64,000 nt of DNA, taken from positions 372,001-436,000 of the forward strand of contig NZ_FUZF01000003.1 in NCBI RefSeq assembly GCF_900168125.1. The letters run 5' to 3'. Below are positions 35,902 to 45,180 of the stretch, piece after piece (within the stretch, counting starts at the first letter, position 1; every line of letters starts with the position of its first letter). The notes under the pieces were generated by a model, which was not told the DNA's origin, made no database searches, and worked only from the letters and a program-made list of their open reading frames with translations. The position numbers and the translations under genes are program-made. This DNA comes from Sphingobacterium nematocida (GTDB taxonomy: Bacteria > Bacteroidota > Bacteroidia > Sphingobacteriales > Sphingobacteriaceae).

Positions 35902-38001
35902 TTAAAGTGTTTCTTTGAGCCAATCAAAAAACTCCCGTTGCCATACTTGCGCGTTATGCCCTGAAAGCACCCAATGGTTTTCATCCGGCATATATACCAA
36001 TCTGCTTTTTACCCCTTTTAGCTGAGCCGCCTGAAATGCTTCCAGTCCTTGCCCTATAGGTACACGATAGTCTTTACCTCCTTGAAATATCAAAATTGGT
36101 GTATTCCATTTATCAACGTGTTTGATCGGATTAAAGTCTGTATAAGTTTTTTCATTTTTCTTATCCCAGTACGCGCCACCTAGATCGTGATTTGCAAAGA
36201 ACAGTTCTTCTGTAGTACCGTACCAAGATGTCATATCAAACAAACCACAATGGGAAATAAATGACTTGAAACGGCCTTCGTGTACACCAGCCAACATAAA
36301 CACCGAATAACCACCATAACTAGCACCGATAGCGCCAATTCGGGACTTATCTACGTAACTTTCTTTAGAAAAGTCATCGATTGCAGAAAGATAGTCTCTT
36401 ATTGCTTGTCCTCCCCAATCTTTCGAAATATCTTCATTCCACTTAACACCCCATCCCGGCATTCCTCGACGATTAGGAAGAATGACAATATACCCTTGAG
36501 ATGCCATCAATTGAAAACTCCACCGGAAAGAATAGCCTTGCGTAGTAGCAGATTGAGGTCCCCCCTGGCAAAATAACAATGTGGGATACTTTTTGCTCGG
36601 ATCAAAGTTGGGCGGGTAAATTACCCAAGAAAACAAATCCTGTCCATCAGAAGCCTTGGTAAACCTTCCTTCCACCTTAGTTTCATTCAGTTTTGCATAA
36701 TGGGCATCATTGACCGTAGTCAATGGACTCAGCTTCTTTGATTTAAATGCATAGTGATACAGCTCTGTAGCCTGCGTCATCTTAGTTGAACTAACCACCA
36801 ATCCATCTTTCAACTCACCGACGATACCAATGATATCAAACTGACCATCACTAATTTGCTGAATGCTAGGTAATGATCTCACATTAAGATTAACAGGAAC
36901 ATCAATTGCAAAAAGTTGAACTGTACCTCGGGTCGGTGCTACAAAGAAAATTTTACGGTTATCTTTACTCCACACAAAGGAGTTCACCGTACCGTCCCAA
37001 TGTGCGGTAAGATTTACTTTCTGCGAAGTCAATGGATCTAATACTACGATATCATTTTTATCCGCTTCGTAGCCATCGGTGCGCATACTCAACCAAGAAA
37101 GGCGTTTACCATCCGGGCTGAATACCGGGTTGTTATCATAGCCCAACATGCCTTCGGTGATATTTTTTGTTTGACCTGTGGCTAACTCATATTGATAGAT
37201 GTCCGTATTGGTACTGGTAGCATATTCCTTTCCGAATTTTTTCTTACACACATAAAAAACCGATTTACCATCGGGACTCCAGGCAAAATCTTCCGCACCA
37301 CCAAATGGTGCAGTTGGACTGTAATAAGGCTCGTCCTTCAACAAATCTACAGCTTCACCAATCTTGCCATTGGTATAACTAGCAATGAATGGATGATTAA
37401 AACGGCCATCATTAAAACTATCCCAATGTCTATAATCCAGATTATCATAAACATAGATATTAGATTTCGGAAGATCTTTATATTTATCGACGCTGTGGTA
37501 ATTTTTGATTAACACAGACTTACTGAATAATATGTGTTTTCCATCCGGCGAAAACTTAACATTCTCCAATCCTCCTTCCACATCTGTTAGCTGTACAGGC
37601 TCGCCCCCTTGCAGGCTTTTCCGCCAGATCTGACCTTTAAAGGTATAGAGTACATCTCCATTAGAAGCAACCGTCAATACCGATTCAGCACCAGCATCAA
37701 CCGTAAATTGCTTAACAGATTTGTCTGACAAAGAAAGCGCATAAAGATTTTTTTCAGATTTATTGTCTTTCAGTGAATAATAGGATACCCCATACAACAA
37801 TGTTTTCCCATCAGGACTTAAGCCTTCCGCAGACACCCGCCCCAATTCCCATAGATCCATTGCCGTCATATTCTTCTTTCCAAACGATTCGTGCACTTTC
37901 GTAGTGATTAGCGATTTATCAAATTCAACTTCTGGTTTTTTTTGCGCTACAGTAGTCACACTTATAAGCAAGCCTGCAGCCAACATGGATAATTTGTTCA
38001 T
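35902..38001 (-). CDS. S9 family serine peptidase (acylaminoacyl/dipeptidyl-peptidase-like)
   Basis: The 699-residue product starts at ATG 38001 and has a signal peptide (MNKLSMLAAGLLISVTTVAQ). An in-frame ORF extending to 38076 is rejected because it would bury that signal. Residues of about 60-430 form a WD40/propeller-like domain (repeated FSPDGK blades). The C-terminal alpha/beta-hydrolase has the nucleophile in GASYGGYSVFMLAG, an Asp region near FQGGKDYRVP and the His in PDENHWV. It probably trims oligopeptides in the periplasm. The 120-bp structured element (38095-38214) lies upstream. Confidence 0.92.
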   Translation of the reverse strand: MNKLSMLAAGLLISVTTVAQKKPEVEFDKSLITTKVHESFGKKNMTAMDLWELGRVSAEGLSPDGKTLLYGVSYYSLKDNKSEKNLYALSLSDKSVKQFTVDAGAESVLTVASNGDVLYTFKGQIWRKSLQGGEPVQLTDVEGGLENVKFSPDGKHILFSKSVLIKNYHSVDKYKDLPKSNIYVYDNLDYRHWDSFNDGRFNHPFIASYTNGKIGEAVDLLKDEPYYSPTAPFGGAEDFAWSPDGKSVFYVCKKKFGKEYATSTNTDIYQYELATGQTKNITEGMLGYDNNPVFSPDGKRLSWLSMRTDGYEADKNDIVVLDPLTSQKVNLTAHWDGTVNSFVWSKDNRKIFFVAPTRGTVQLFAIDVPVNLNVRSLPSIQQISDGQFDIIGIVGELKDGLVVSSTKMTQATELYHYAFKSKKLSPLTTVNDAHYAKLNETKVEGRFTKASDGQDLFSWVIYPPNFDPSKKYPTLLFCQGGPQSATTQGYSFRWSFQLMASQGYIVILPNRRGMPGWGVKWNEDISKDWGGQAIRDYLSAIDDFSKESYVDKSRIGAIGASYGGYSVFMLAGVHEGRFKSFISHCGLFDMTSWYGTTEELFFANHDLGGAYWDKKNEKTYTDFNPIKHVDKWNTPILIFQGGKDYRVPIGQGLEAFQAAQLKGVKSRLVYMPDENHWVLSGHNAQVWQREFFDWLKETL

Positions 38002-38094
38002 AACCTTTTCTAATAAGCAAAGGTGCAAGATAAGAAAATATCCTAAGAGTAGTCCAACGGGCGTAGAACCCTGCATTAAAATTTAGATTAAAAA

Positions 38095-38214
38095 GATGCC
38101 TTTAAAATTAAGATAAGGAAGATAGGCTTTGACAAAATACCTAGAAATTGTCAGCACGGAACGATGTAAAACTTCTATGATCTTAATCCCGCCAATGGCG
38201 GTTAAAAAGGCATC
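38095..38214 (-). ncRNA. Multi-stem structured element at the 3' end of the efflux operon
   Basis: The outer stem GATGCCTTT (38095-38103) pairs with AAAGGCATC (38206-38214). The inner stem ATTAAGAT (38107-38114) pairs with ATCTTAAT (38180-38187). A side hairpin CCGCC-N3-GGCGG lies at 38189-38201, and TGACAA (38130-38135) pairs with TTGTCA (38148-38153). On the minus strand the last arm is followed by TTTTT, as in a terminator. It may be a structured 3' UTR, a small RNA or a repeat element. The class is not recognised. Confidence 0.4.
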
Positions 38215-38229
38215 AAAAAAAACTATAAA

Positions 38230-38655
38230 CTAACTTTCACTAATAAACTTCTGGTAATTTCCTTCGTTTTGAAAATAAGCGACCTCACCATTGTCACCTA
38301 CCACAACGATAAATGCAGTCGCCTTATCTACTTTTTCCAAAGAGTAGGGATCCGTAGCAAATCTGGCTGTTGTGTCCTTAGGAATTTTCTCCTTACACAT
38401 GTTACAACAGCCGTAGTACTTTTTACCCTCATGCTCGACCAATATCTGTTCCTTCCCCATATAAGCATCATTCACCATACATACCAAATTCTGCGGTACT
38501 TGCTTACCTTTTAAGGGATTTTTTCGGGTATTAATCGCTTTACTATCTATTGACACATTTACGCTGTCTTCTACTTTTTTATCGCCATTATTACAGGCTG
38601 TAAAGGATATCGCAACAATTGCTGCGATACCCCAAATTTTGACTATACTCTTCAT
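38230..38655 (-). CDS. Lipoprotein with TRASH/YHS-like Cys motif
   Basis: This 141-residue predicted lipoprotein has a lipobox ending at Cys21 (ISFTAC). The mature part contains VCMVNDAYMG, then YGCCNMCKEKI, so four Cys in a C...CCxxC pattern. This resembles TRASH/YHS metal-binding modules that hold soft metals such as copper. No enzyme motif is seen. It is the last gene of the RND efflux operon, 29 bp after the adaptor gene. I infer a periplasmic metal-binding accessory or sensor; the metal is unknown. Confidence 0.75.
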   Translation of the reverse strand: MKSIVKIWGIAAIVAISFTACNNGDKKVEDSVNVSIDSKAINTRKNPLKGKQVPQNLVCMVNDAYMGKEQILVEHEGKKYYGCCNMCKEKIPKDTTARFATDPYSLEKVDKATAFIVVVGDNGEVAYFQNEGNYQKFISES

Positions 38656-38684
38656 CTAATAAACTTTTTACAAACATCTTGTTA

Positions 38685-39821
38685 CTAAGATTTTTTCATC
38701 TCTCCTTTCGCGGGAATTGCTGTTCCTTCTAGCATTTCTTCCGTAGCCATCTTAAGAATTACATCCCCCTCACTCAACTCACCAAACACCTCTACCTTAT
38801 CTGGCATCATGCGCCCTTTACGCACCGGGACATTCTTTGTTTTCCCGTTTTCAACACGGATCACGTATACCCCCATACCACTATCCACAACCGCCATCTT
38901 CGGCACAAAGAATGTCGCTTCTGTATTCTGTAATGGAATAACCGTCTCGGCAACCATAAATGGCTTTAGCACGTTATTCGTATTCACAAAATCAACTTCA
39001 ATCTTTTCGGCCCGAAACTTCACATCGAGACTACCCGCTTTACGCGTCACTAACGCCATATATTTCGTTTGTGGTTGCGAACGAACATGAAAGCGGATGG
39101 TATCCCCTCGTTTTAGATAAGGCGTGTTCGCTTCTGGGATAGATAGATTAAGACGTAATTTTCTGTTATCCTGGATCACCAATAGAGGTGTTTTTTCCAT
39201 CGGTCCCACATAAGCTCCGAGATCGACATTTCTATCCGTAATAGTTCCTGCGAATGGAGCTCGGATCACCAAATAATTATCGATATCCTTTATCTCTTCA
39301 TACGCCGACTTCGCAGCATTCAGTTGTGCCTCATCAGATAGCTTTCTAGCTGTTATCTGATCAATAGCATCTTTTGCTATTGCACCTTCCGTCTTGTCTG
39401 CGTCCAACATACGATCATAAGTAGACTTTGTAGATACATAGATTGCCTTTTGGGCTTCGTATTTAGCTTTCGCGCTAGCAACTTGAGATTGGATCTCAGG
39501 CGCTTCCAAAAACATCAGAACCTGACCCTGCGACACTTTATCGCCAATATCTACCCGAATATTCTTTACATAACTATTGACTTTGGCAAATAGTTCTGTA
39601 TGCTGATCTGGCATTAATTCACCTGCTAATTGCAATTTCACCAATGGATTACTCTTCCCGATCACAACCGTCTCAAAAGGATTCATTGACATACCGCCCA
39701 TAGCCATACCAGGCATACCTTTTCCTTCCTCCTTTTTTCCTTCCTTTACTTCTGTTTTATCGTTATTGCAGGCTGTAAAAACAAACATGGATGCAATAGC
39801 TGTATATACTAATAACTTCAT
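38685..39821 (-). CDS. RND efflux periplasmic adaptor (membrane fusion protein), Met-rich N terminus
   Basis: The 378-residue adaptor links inner and outer membrane parts of the tripartite pump. It is a lipoprotein (FTAC lipobox). After a charged stretch come GMPGMAMGGMSMN, seven residues of Met in a short span, which resembles the copper-binding Met motifs of CusB-type adaptors. Then follow a lipoyl/biotinyl-like half (QVLMFLEAPEIQSQV), a coiled-coil hairpin (about 120-185), the second half (IRAPFAGTITDRNVDLG) and a C-terminal beta-barrel/proximal domain. It lies 75 bp after the RND permease gene. Confidence 0.9.
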   Translation of the reverse strand: MKLLVYTAIASMFVFTACNNDKTEVKEGKKEEGKGMPGMAMGGMSMNPFETVVIGKSNPLVKLQLAGELMPDQHTELFAKVNSYVKNIRVDIGDKVSQGQVLMFLEAPEIQSQVASAKAKYEAQKAIYVSTKSTYDRMLDADKTEGAIAKDAIDQITARKLSDEAQLNAAKSAYEEIKDIDNYLVIRAPFAGTITDRNVDLGAYVGPMEKTPLLVIQDNRKLRLNLSIPEANTPYLKRGDTIRFHVRSQPQTKYMALVTRKAGSLDVKFRAEKIEVDFVNTNNVLKPFMVAETVIPLQNTEATFFVPKMAVVDSGMGVYVIRVENGKTKNVPVRKGRMMPDKVEVFGELSEGDVILKMATEEMLEGTAIPAKGEMKKS

Positions 39822-39896
39822 ACGTGTATAATTTGATTAAAAAAACATGATGAATATTCGTGTGTACTTCACACTCCACACGAATAATTACTTTTA

Positions 39897-42800
39897 TTAA
39901 TTTGTTGATTGATTAAAATGAACACTTTCTTCGTCTTCTGGATCCAATGACGGACTTAGGATGCTAACATTTTTCATCATCCATCCATATACTAACGGAA
40001 GTACCACCAAAACAGAGAAAGTAGAGAAAATCAACCCTCCAATAACGGCTCTACCCAATGGCGATATCTGATCTGCACCTTCACCAAAACCAATAGCTAT
40101 TGGAAGCATTCCCGCCGCCATTGCCAATGTTGTCATAATGATCGGTCTTATCCGCAATTTTGCAGCCTCTAAACCTGCAGCCATGGCATCATTTCCTTGC
40201 TTACGTACAGTCTCCGCATTACTGATTAGGAGGACTGCATTCGCAATAGAAACCCCGACCGACATGATTAGTCCCATATACGATTGTAAGTTCAAAGTTG
40301 ACCCCGTCAAATTCAACAGCACCAGAGATCCAACCATTACGAAAGGAACTGTAGTCAAAATAACCAAGGAAGCTCTAAAAGATTGAAAAGTAGCCGACAA
40401 CATCAAGAAAATCACAACGACAGCAATTAATAGTCCCGTTGCCAAACTCTTCATCGTCTCATTCAATACAGGAGCCAAACCTGCAATATCAACGTTAACG
40501 CCCTTAGGCAATTCACCTAACGACGCGATCGCAGCAGCAACATCCTTGGAAGCACGCTCCAAATCGGTCTTATGGATATTCGCTGTTACTGTGGTATACC
40601 CCATTGTCCCCAAATTGTAGCTCTCCCCCAATTCCTTGGTTGGTGTGATAGTAGCCACATCACTCAACACAGGTCTTTCTGAATTTTTAGACAAGGGTAG
40701 GTTAGCCAATTCCTCTTTACTATTTAGTATATTCTGGGGTGTCTGTACCTGTACATCATAGGCAATCCCCATCATTCCACCTACCCAAAAGTTTTTGTTG
40801 GTATAGCGTGTAGATGCTGTTGCAGCTACCAATGATTTAGCGATATCCTGTGCGTCCAAACCCAATTGAGCAGCACGGGTACGATCAATATTAATTTGCA
40901 GGGCAGGATAATCCATCGATTGAGGAACCTGTTGATCACGCATATATTCCAGTTCCTTGAGTTTTGCAAGAAGCTTATTCGCGTACATACGATTCATTTT
41001 CTTCATCATACCTGATACCCGAATTTCAATAGGGTTATTCGCGCCTTGACTCAGAATCTTCTCTGTCAACTCAATAGGCTCAAAAGAGATATGCAAATCT
41101 GGCATCTTCTCCTTGTAATAGGCACGTAATTTATCCTTAAGCTCATCTGAATTGCCCTTAAACTCCTTTAAAGCCACTTGCATCAATGCCTCGTGGGGTC
41201 CAGCATTGTAAAGGTAGATAGGGCTCACCGCAAACGTAGATGGGTGTTGACCAATAAATACCGAAGAAATAGCAATGTTATCCTTTCCTACAATATTTTC
41301 CAGATGCGCTAAGAAACCTTTTACTTTTGTTTCTGTCACTTCGATACGTGTACCTTCAGCAGCTTTGATACGTACTTGAAACTGCCTTGAGTTTACTGTC
41401 GGAAGTACATCTTTCCCCGTAAATTGATACAATGCAAAAACTGTGAATAGAATAGAAACAAGACTGATGACAACTATAGGTTTTCTAAACTTCATCATTC
41501 CAGTAAGCATATTCACAAAACGGTCCCTAAATTTGGTGAACCAATCGCCTTTATGCGACGGATTTGCACAGGTCTCTGGGTTGTGCTTCATCATCCAATT
41601 ACCCATAATAGGCACAAAAGTCTGTGACAGCAAAAACGAAACAACCATAGAGAAACCTATGGCTAAGGCTAAAGGCATAAATAGGGCGCCAGGAATTCCA
41701 GTCATCATAAATGCCGGCGCAAATACCGCCAGAATACACAACATGATCAACAACTTAGGAAAGGCGATTTCCTTACAGGCATCCCAAATAGCCTGAGCCC
41801 GCGTTTTACCCATTGCAAAATGCTGATGTATATTTTCGATGGTTACCGTACTCTCGTCCACCAAAATACCAATGGCTAGCGCTAATCCGGAAAGCGACAT
41901 AATATTAATTGTCTGTCCAAAAAGCTTCAAAAATAGAACCCCCGATATAATAGAAATCGGAATTGTCATAATTACAATCAATGCTCCACGTCTATCATTC
42001 AAGAACAACATAACCATGAGCCCTGTCAACAAAGCACCAAGCACGCCTTCAATAATTAAACTTTTTAAGGCATTGGATATATAGACAGACTGATCAAACT
42101 CGTAAGAAATCGTCACATCGTCGGGCATATTACGTTGAATCTTGGGCAAAGATTCTTTCAAGGTATTCACCACATCAAGTGTAGACGCATTACTAGCCTT
42201 GGCGATATTAACATATACCGAACGCTTGCCATCGATCAGTGCATAACCTGTGGCAATATCTGCTCCATCTTTCACCGTGGCAACATCACGTATATATACG
42301 TTGTCTATCGTCCCCTTAAACAAGGGTACATCTCCCAATTCCTCTACTGTTTTGACGGTATTATTAGTCGGTGTCAAATAATTGGTATCACCGATATACA
42401 CGTTGCCTGAAGGCGATGTGATATTGTTTCTGCTGATCGCTTCAACCACCTGTTCTGGAGATAGATTGTGTGCTCTAAGCTTAATAGGATCAATATTAAT
42501 TTCTATCGTACGTGGGCTACCTCCAAAAGGAGGCGCTGTTGTAAGTCCAGGAATAGCAATCAAAAATGGTCTCGCATTGAAATTCGCGATATCCTGTAAT
42601 TGGTTACTGTTCTTGGTATTGCTTCGAAACACCAACTGACCTACTGGTTGTGAAGAGGAGTCAAAACGAATAATAAATGGCGGTGGTGCGCCCGGAGGTA
42701 AAAATACCTGCGAACGTGTAGACAACGCATTAATTTGAGCTAAGGCCTCGCCCATATTAGTCCCTTCATAAAAAACAACCTTCATTAGGGTAAGTCCCTG

Positions 42801-43055
42801 TGTATTCTTGGATTCAATACTTTTAATACCATTTGTAAACAAAAGCATGTTTACATACATTTTGGTGAAATAACCTTCCATCTGTTGCGGCGTATACCCA
42901 TTGAACGAGTGCGCTACATAGACTACCGGAAGGTCCATCTCGGGCAAAATATCTACTTTAACATCTTGGGCAGCTTTAATACCGAAGAAGAGTAACCCCA
43001 GCACCAACACCATAATGGCTATTGGTTTTCGGAGTGCAAATCTGATTAAATTCAT
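39897..43055 (-). CDS. RND-family efflux permease
   Basis: This 1052-residue inner-membrane trimeric proton antiporter has the standard RND layout: TM1 (FALRKPIAIMVLVLG), a large periplasmic loop, TM2-6, a cytosolic turn, TM7, a second loop and TM8-12. The TM4 proton-relay block reads AIGILVDESTVTIEN, giving Asp400-Glu401 where AcrB has Asp-Asp. In TM10 the usual Lys of GLSAKNA is Ala (GVSIANAVLL). It therefore departs from classic HAE1 pumps. The Met-rich adaptor suggests metals, but the CusA Met triad cannot be confirmed by reading. Confidence 0.92.
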   Translation of the reverse strand: MNLIRFALRKPIAIMVLVLGLLFFGIKAAQDVKVDILPEMDLPVVYVAHSFNGYTPQQMEGYFTKMYVNMLLFTNGIKSIESKNTQGLTLMKVVFYEGTNMGEALAQINALSTRSQVFLPPGAPPPFIIRFDSSSQPVGQLVFRSNTKNSNQLQDIANFNARPFLIAIPGLTTAPPFGGSPRTIEINIDPIKLRAHNLSPEQVVEAISRNNITSPSGNVYIGDTNYLTPTNNTVKTVEELGDVPLFKGTIDNVYIRDVATVKDGADIATGYALIDGKRSVYVNIAKASNASTLDVVNTLKESLPKIQRNMPDDVTISYEFDQSVYISNALKSLIIEGVLGALLTGLMVMLFLNDRRGALIVIMTIPISIISGVLFLKLFGQTINIMSLSGLALAIGILVDESTVTIENIHQHFAMGKTRAQAIWDACKEIAFPKLLIMLCILAVFAPAFMMTGIPGALFMPLALAIGFSMVVSFLLSQTFVPIMGNWMMKHNPETCANPSHKGDWFTKFRDRFVNMLTGMMKFRKPIVVISLVSILFTVFALYQFTGKDVLPTVNSRQFQVRIKAAEGTRIEVTETKVKGFLAHLENIVGKDNIAISSVFIGQHPSTFAVSPIYLYNAGPHEALMQVALKEFKGNSDELKDKLRAYYKEKMPDLHISFEPIELTEKILSQGANNPIEIRVSGMMKKMNRMYANKLLAKLKELEYMRDQQVPQSMDYPALQINIDRTRAAQLGLDAQDIAKSLVAATASTRYTNKNFWVGGMMGIAYDVQVQTPQNILNSKEELANLPLSKNSERPVLSDVATITPTKELGESYNLGTMGYTTVTANIHKTDLERASKDVAAAIASLGELPKGVNVDIAGLAPVLNETMKSLATGLLIAVVVIFLMLSATFQSFRASLVILTTVPFVMVGSLVLLNLTGSTLNLQSYMGLIMSVGVSIANAVLLISNAETVRKQGNDAMAAGLEAAKLRIRPIIMTTLAMAAGMLPIAIGFGEGADQISPLGRAVIGGLIFSTFSVLVVLPLVYGWMMKNVSILSPSLDPEDEESVHFNQSTN

Positions 43056-43119
43056 ATGTAAATAATTTGTTCTTTAATTGTCATTAATTTTCACCGATCA
43101 ATCGGGATGGAATATCCAA

Positions 43120-44514
43120 CTACTTCACATCAGCGTCTAAGAGGATTGTAAGATCTCCATTGGATGATGCTAAGAGTAATAAACTCTGCCATACATTATT
43201 TTGCGCAATTTCATAGTCAATTTCGGCACGATGAAGGCTATAAAGCGCCTGCGTAAAGTCTACCAAATTCGTCAAGCCATTTTTATAAAGCGCAGTATGC
43301 TGCTTATAAGCCAATTGTGCAGCGGAAAGCTGAGTCTTAGTCTCTTCAAAATTTTCAAAAGAGTTATCAATCTGCCTTTTTGCCAATGTAGCCTGTGCAT
43401 CCAGTTCCTTATATACGCGATCGTAATCGTATTTCAAGGACTGTGTCACCAAGCGTTGTTCTTTAACTTTACTATCGAAGCGAAGTAAATTTGTAATATT
43501 CCAGCTTAGGGTAAGACCTACTAAAAAGTTGCTACGATCGATACCTACACCTTTTAAGTAGGAAGAAGAATAAGCCGAATTGTCCTGCACATAGTTCCAG
43601 TCAAAACCAGAACCACGTCCCTGAATAACTCCAAATCCAGAAAGATTTGGCTTCTTATGGGCGCTAACTAATTTTTCGGCCTCCATGCTTTCTTCGATTT
43701 TCTGTTGTTTCCAGACCAATAGCGGATGACTATTAAAATCTTCCGGAGCAGATATACCCACAGGGGCTGGAGTAGCTGTACTGTAGATGCTATCCAATGT
43801 ATATAGACTAAAATCCTCGCCCATCAATACCGCCAATTGCTTGGAATATTCCAATTCCTTATCAAAGGACTTTATTTCCATAGACTTGGCATTAGAAACT
43901 TCTGCTTTTGCCAACGAAGCGTCTACCTCAGGGATCAATCCACTTTTGGCTCTCGTACTCGTCATATCAAAAAAGACTTGAGCACGCTCAAAATTCTTTT
44001 GTTGTACATATTTAATCCGCTGGCTTGCTAAAAGATTAAGATAAGCTGCACTCACTTTTACCTGATGCTGGAATATCTCCTGATCAACATCAGCAGATGC
44101 AGTCTTTTCTTTGGATAAAGCGACATCTACTTGCTTTTTCAAGCGACCAAACGTGAAAATATTCCAATTCACATTGGCAAAATATAACGAGCCAAATGCG
44201 GCATTCCAGCTTTGCTCGGCCATCGGCATCGAAGTTGCGGCCGAAGCTAATCCACCATAGGCATATAATGGCCCATTTTGGGCGTTGATAGTACCAAAAC
44301 TCTGCTGGGCAGCTACTGTAACGTCTGGCAAATACTGTTTCTGTTGATATACCGTATTCTGCGCGGAAGCTTCTACCAATACCTGCTTGGACTTAATTTT
44401 GTCGTAATTTTCAACAGAGCGTTTTAACGCGTCCTTAAGACCCAGTATCTGAGCAGAACTACTTGTAGAAATCCCCAGTACCATGCACATAGACGCAATG
44501 AACTTTAAATTCAT
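43120..44514 (-). CDS. TolC-family outer-membrane efflux protein
   Basis: The 464-residue product starts at ATG 44514, the Met at the head of the signal peptide (MNLKFIASMCMVLGISTSSSAQ). An ATG four codons upstream (44526) is possible. Two OEP repeats with long helical stretches (about 40-230 and 260-460) are visible, including PDVTVAAQQSFG and NLVDFTQALYSLHRAEIDYEIAQNNVW. It forms the outer-membrane exit duct of the pump. It lies 65 bp before the RND gene and 92 bp after the small Cys-rich protein gene. Confidence 0.93.
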   Translation of the reverse strand: MNLKFIASMCMVLGISTSSSAQILGLKDALKRSVENYDKIKSKQVLVEASAQNTVYQQKQYLPDVTVAAQQSFGTINAQNGPLYAYGGLASAATSMPMAEQSWNAAFGSLYFANVNWNIFTFGRLKKQVDVALSKEKTASADVDQEIFQHQVKVSAAYLNLLASQRIKYVQQKNFERAQVFFDMTSTRAKSGLIPEVDASLAKAEVSNAKSMEIKSFDKELEYSKQLAVLMGEDFSLYTLDSIYSTATPAPVGISAPEDFNSHPLLVWKQQKIEESMEAEKLVSAHKKPNLSGFGVIQGRGSGFDWNYVQDNSAYSSSYLKGVGIDRSNFLVGLTLSWNITNLLRFDSKVKEQRLVTQSLKYDYDRVYKELDAQATLAKRQIDNSFENFEETKTQLSAAQLAYKQHTALYKNGLTNLVDFTQALYSLHRAEIDYEIAQNNVWQSLLLLASSNGDLTILLDADVK

Positions 44515-44605
44515 CGATAAATACATTTAAAATAAAAAAAATAAGGTGTGTGCAGATCTGTGACAACAGATCCGTCTTCGGCATTATAAGAAAATTGAAA
44601 GGGGA

Positions 44606-45025
44606 TTAGATTCTATAAACGCAATAGAATATATAGAGGGGATTGCTCCAAGGGACTACCTTGGTAGAATAGTATTTTGTGTTAACCGCAACATCTTCTT
44701 CGATAGACATATCGAAAAGAGCGCCGAGCATACGCTCAGGGAATACGTGGGCAAATACCTTTAAAGCATAATCTGAACTGCTGTTGCCCTTGGTAGAAAC
44801 ATCAACCTTCAACGTTTTGCTTTCGTGTTTACAGCAGCCTTTTTTTGACTTTTTTAAGCTCTTTTCCTTGGACAAACAGATAGAGCAAGGACTGTCTCCA
44901 GTCGCAGAAGAACTCAGACTGACCAACCGAACCGCCGATCCTGCACACTCATGCGAAAACTGGGTAAAGCCCGAAGACAATACCAAGTACAGGAGTGACA
45001 GCAATATGACGAGCAGTTGTTTCAT
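44606..45025 (-). CDS. Small exported Cys-rich protein, HYC_CC_PP-like
   Basis: The 139-residue product has a signal peptide (MKQLLVILLSLLYLVLSSGFT). It carries FSHECAG, PCSICLS and KKGCCKHES: a His-x-Cys, a CxxC and a CC pair. This layout resembles the HYC_CC_PP family of small Bacteroidota proteins found beside metal-efflux genes. The PP element is not evident; NPLY is at the expected place. A metal-binding periplasmic role is inferred from context. It is the first gene of the efflux operon, and its -7 box ends only 5 bases before the start codon. Confidence 0.7.
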   Translation of the reverse strand: MKQLLVILLSLLYLVLSSGFTQFSHECAGSAVRLVSLSSSATGDSPCSICLSKEKSLKKSKKGCCKHESKTLKVDVSTKGNSSSDYALKVFAHVFPERMLGALFDMSIEEDVAVNTKYYSTKVVPWSNPLYIFYCVYRI

Positions 45026-45030
45026 CGCGA

Positions 45031-45038
45031 CAAAGATA
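45031..45038 (-). promoter_or_regulatory. Promoter of the efflux operon, apparently leaderless
   Basis: TATCTTTG on the minus strand matches TAnnTTTG exactly and ends 5 bases before the ATG at 45025. Transcription should begin at about the A of the start codon. A clear -33 element is not seen, which may mean an activator is needed. Confidence 0.6.
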
Positions 45039-45110
45039 TGTAACGAAGATAATCTTTCATTTATATGATTTAGATAAATTGTTGTAAAATTTTGGTGTCA
45101 TTACAAAAAA

Positions 45111-45139
45111 ACGGGCCACTCTTGAGAGAAGTGACCCGT
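45111..45139 (-). terminator. Terminator after the M16 peptidase gene
   Basis: The 10-bp stem ACGGGTCACT/AGTGGCCCGT (one mismatch) is followed on the minus strand by seven T. It separates the M16 gene from the efflux operon. Confidence 0.88.
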
Positions 45140-45180
45140 CCATCCATTAATTGAGGTATATGATTAGGTAGTTGTGTACA

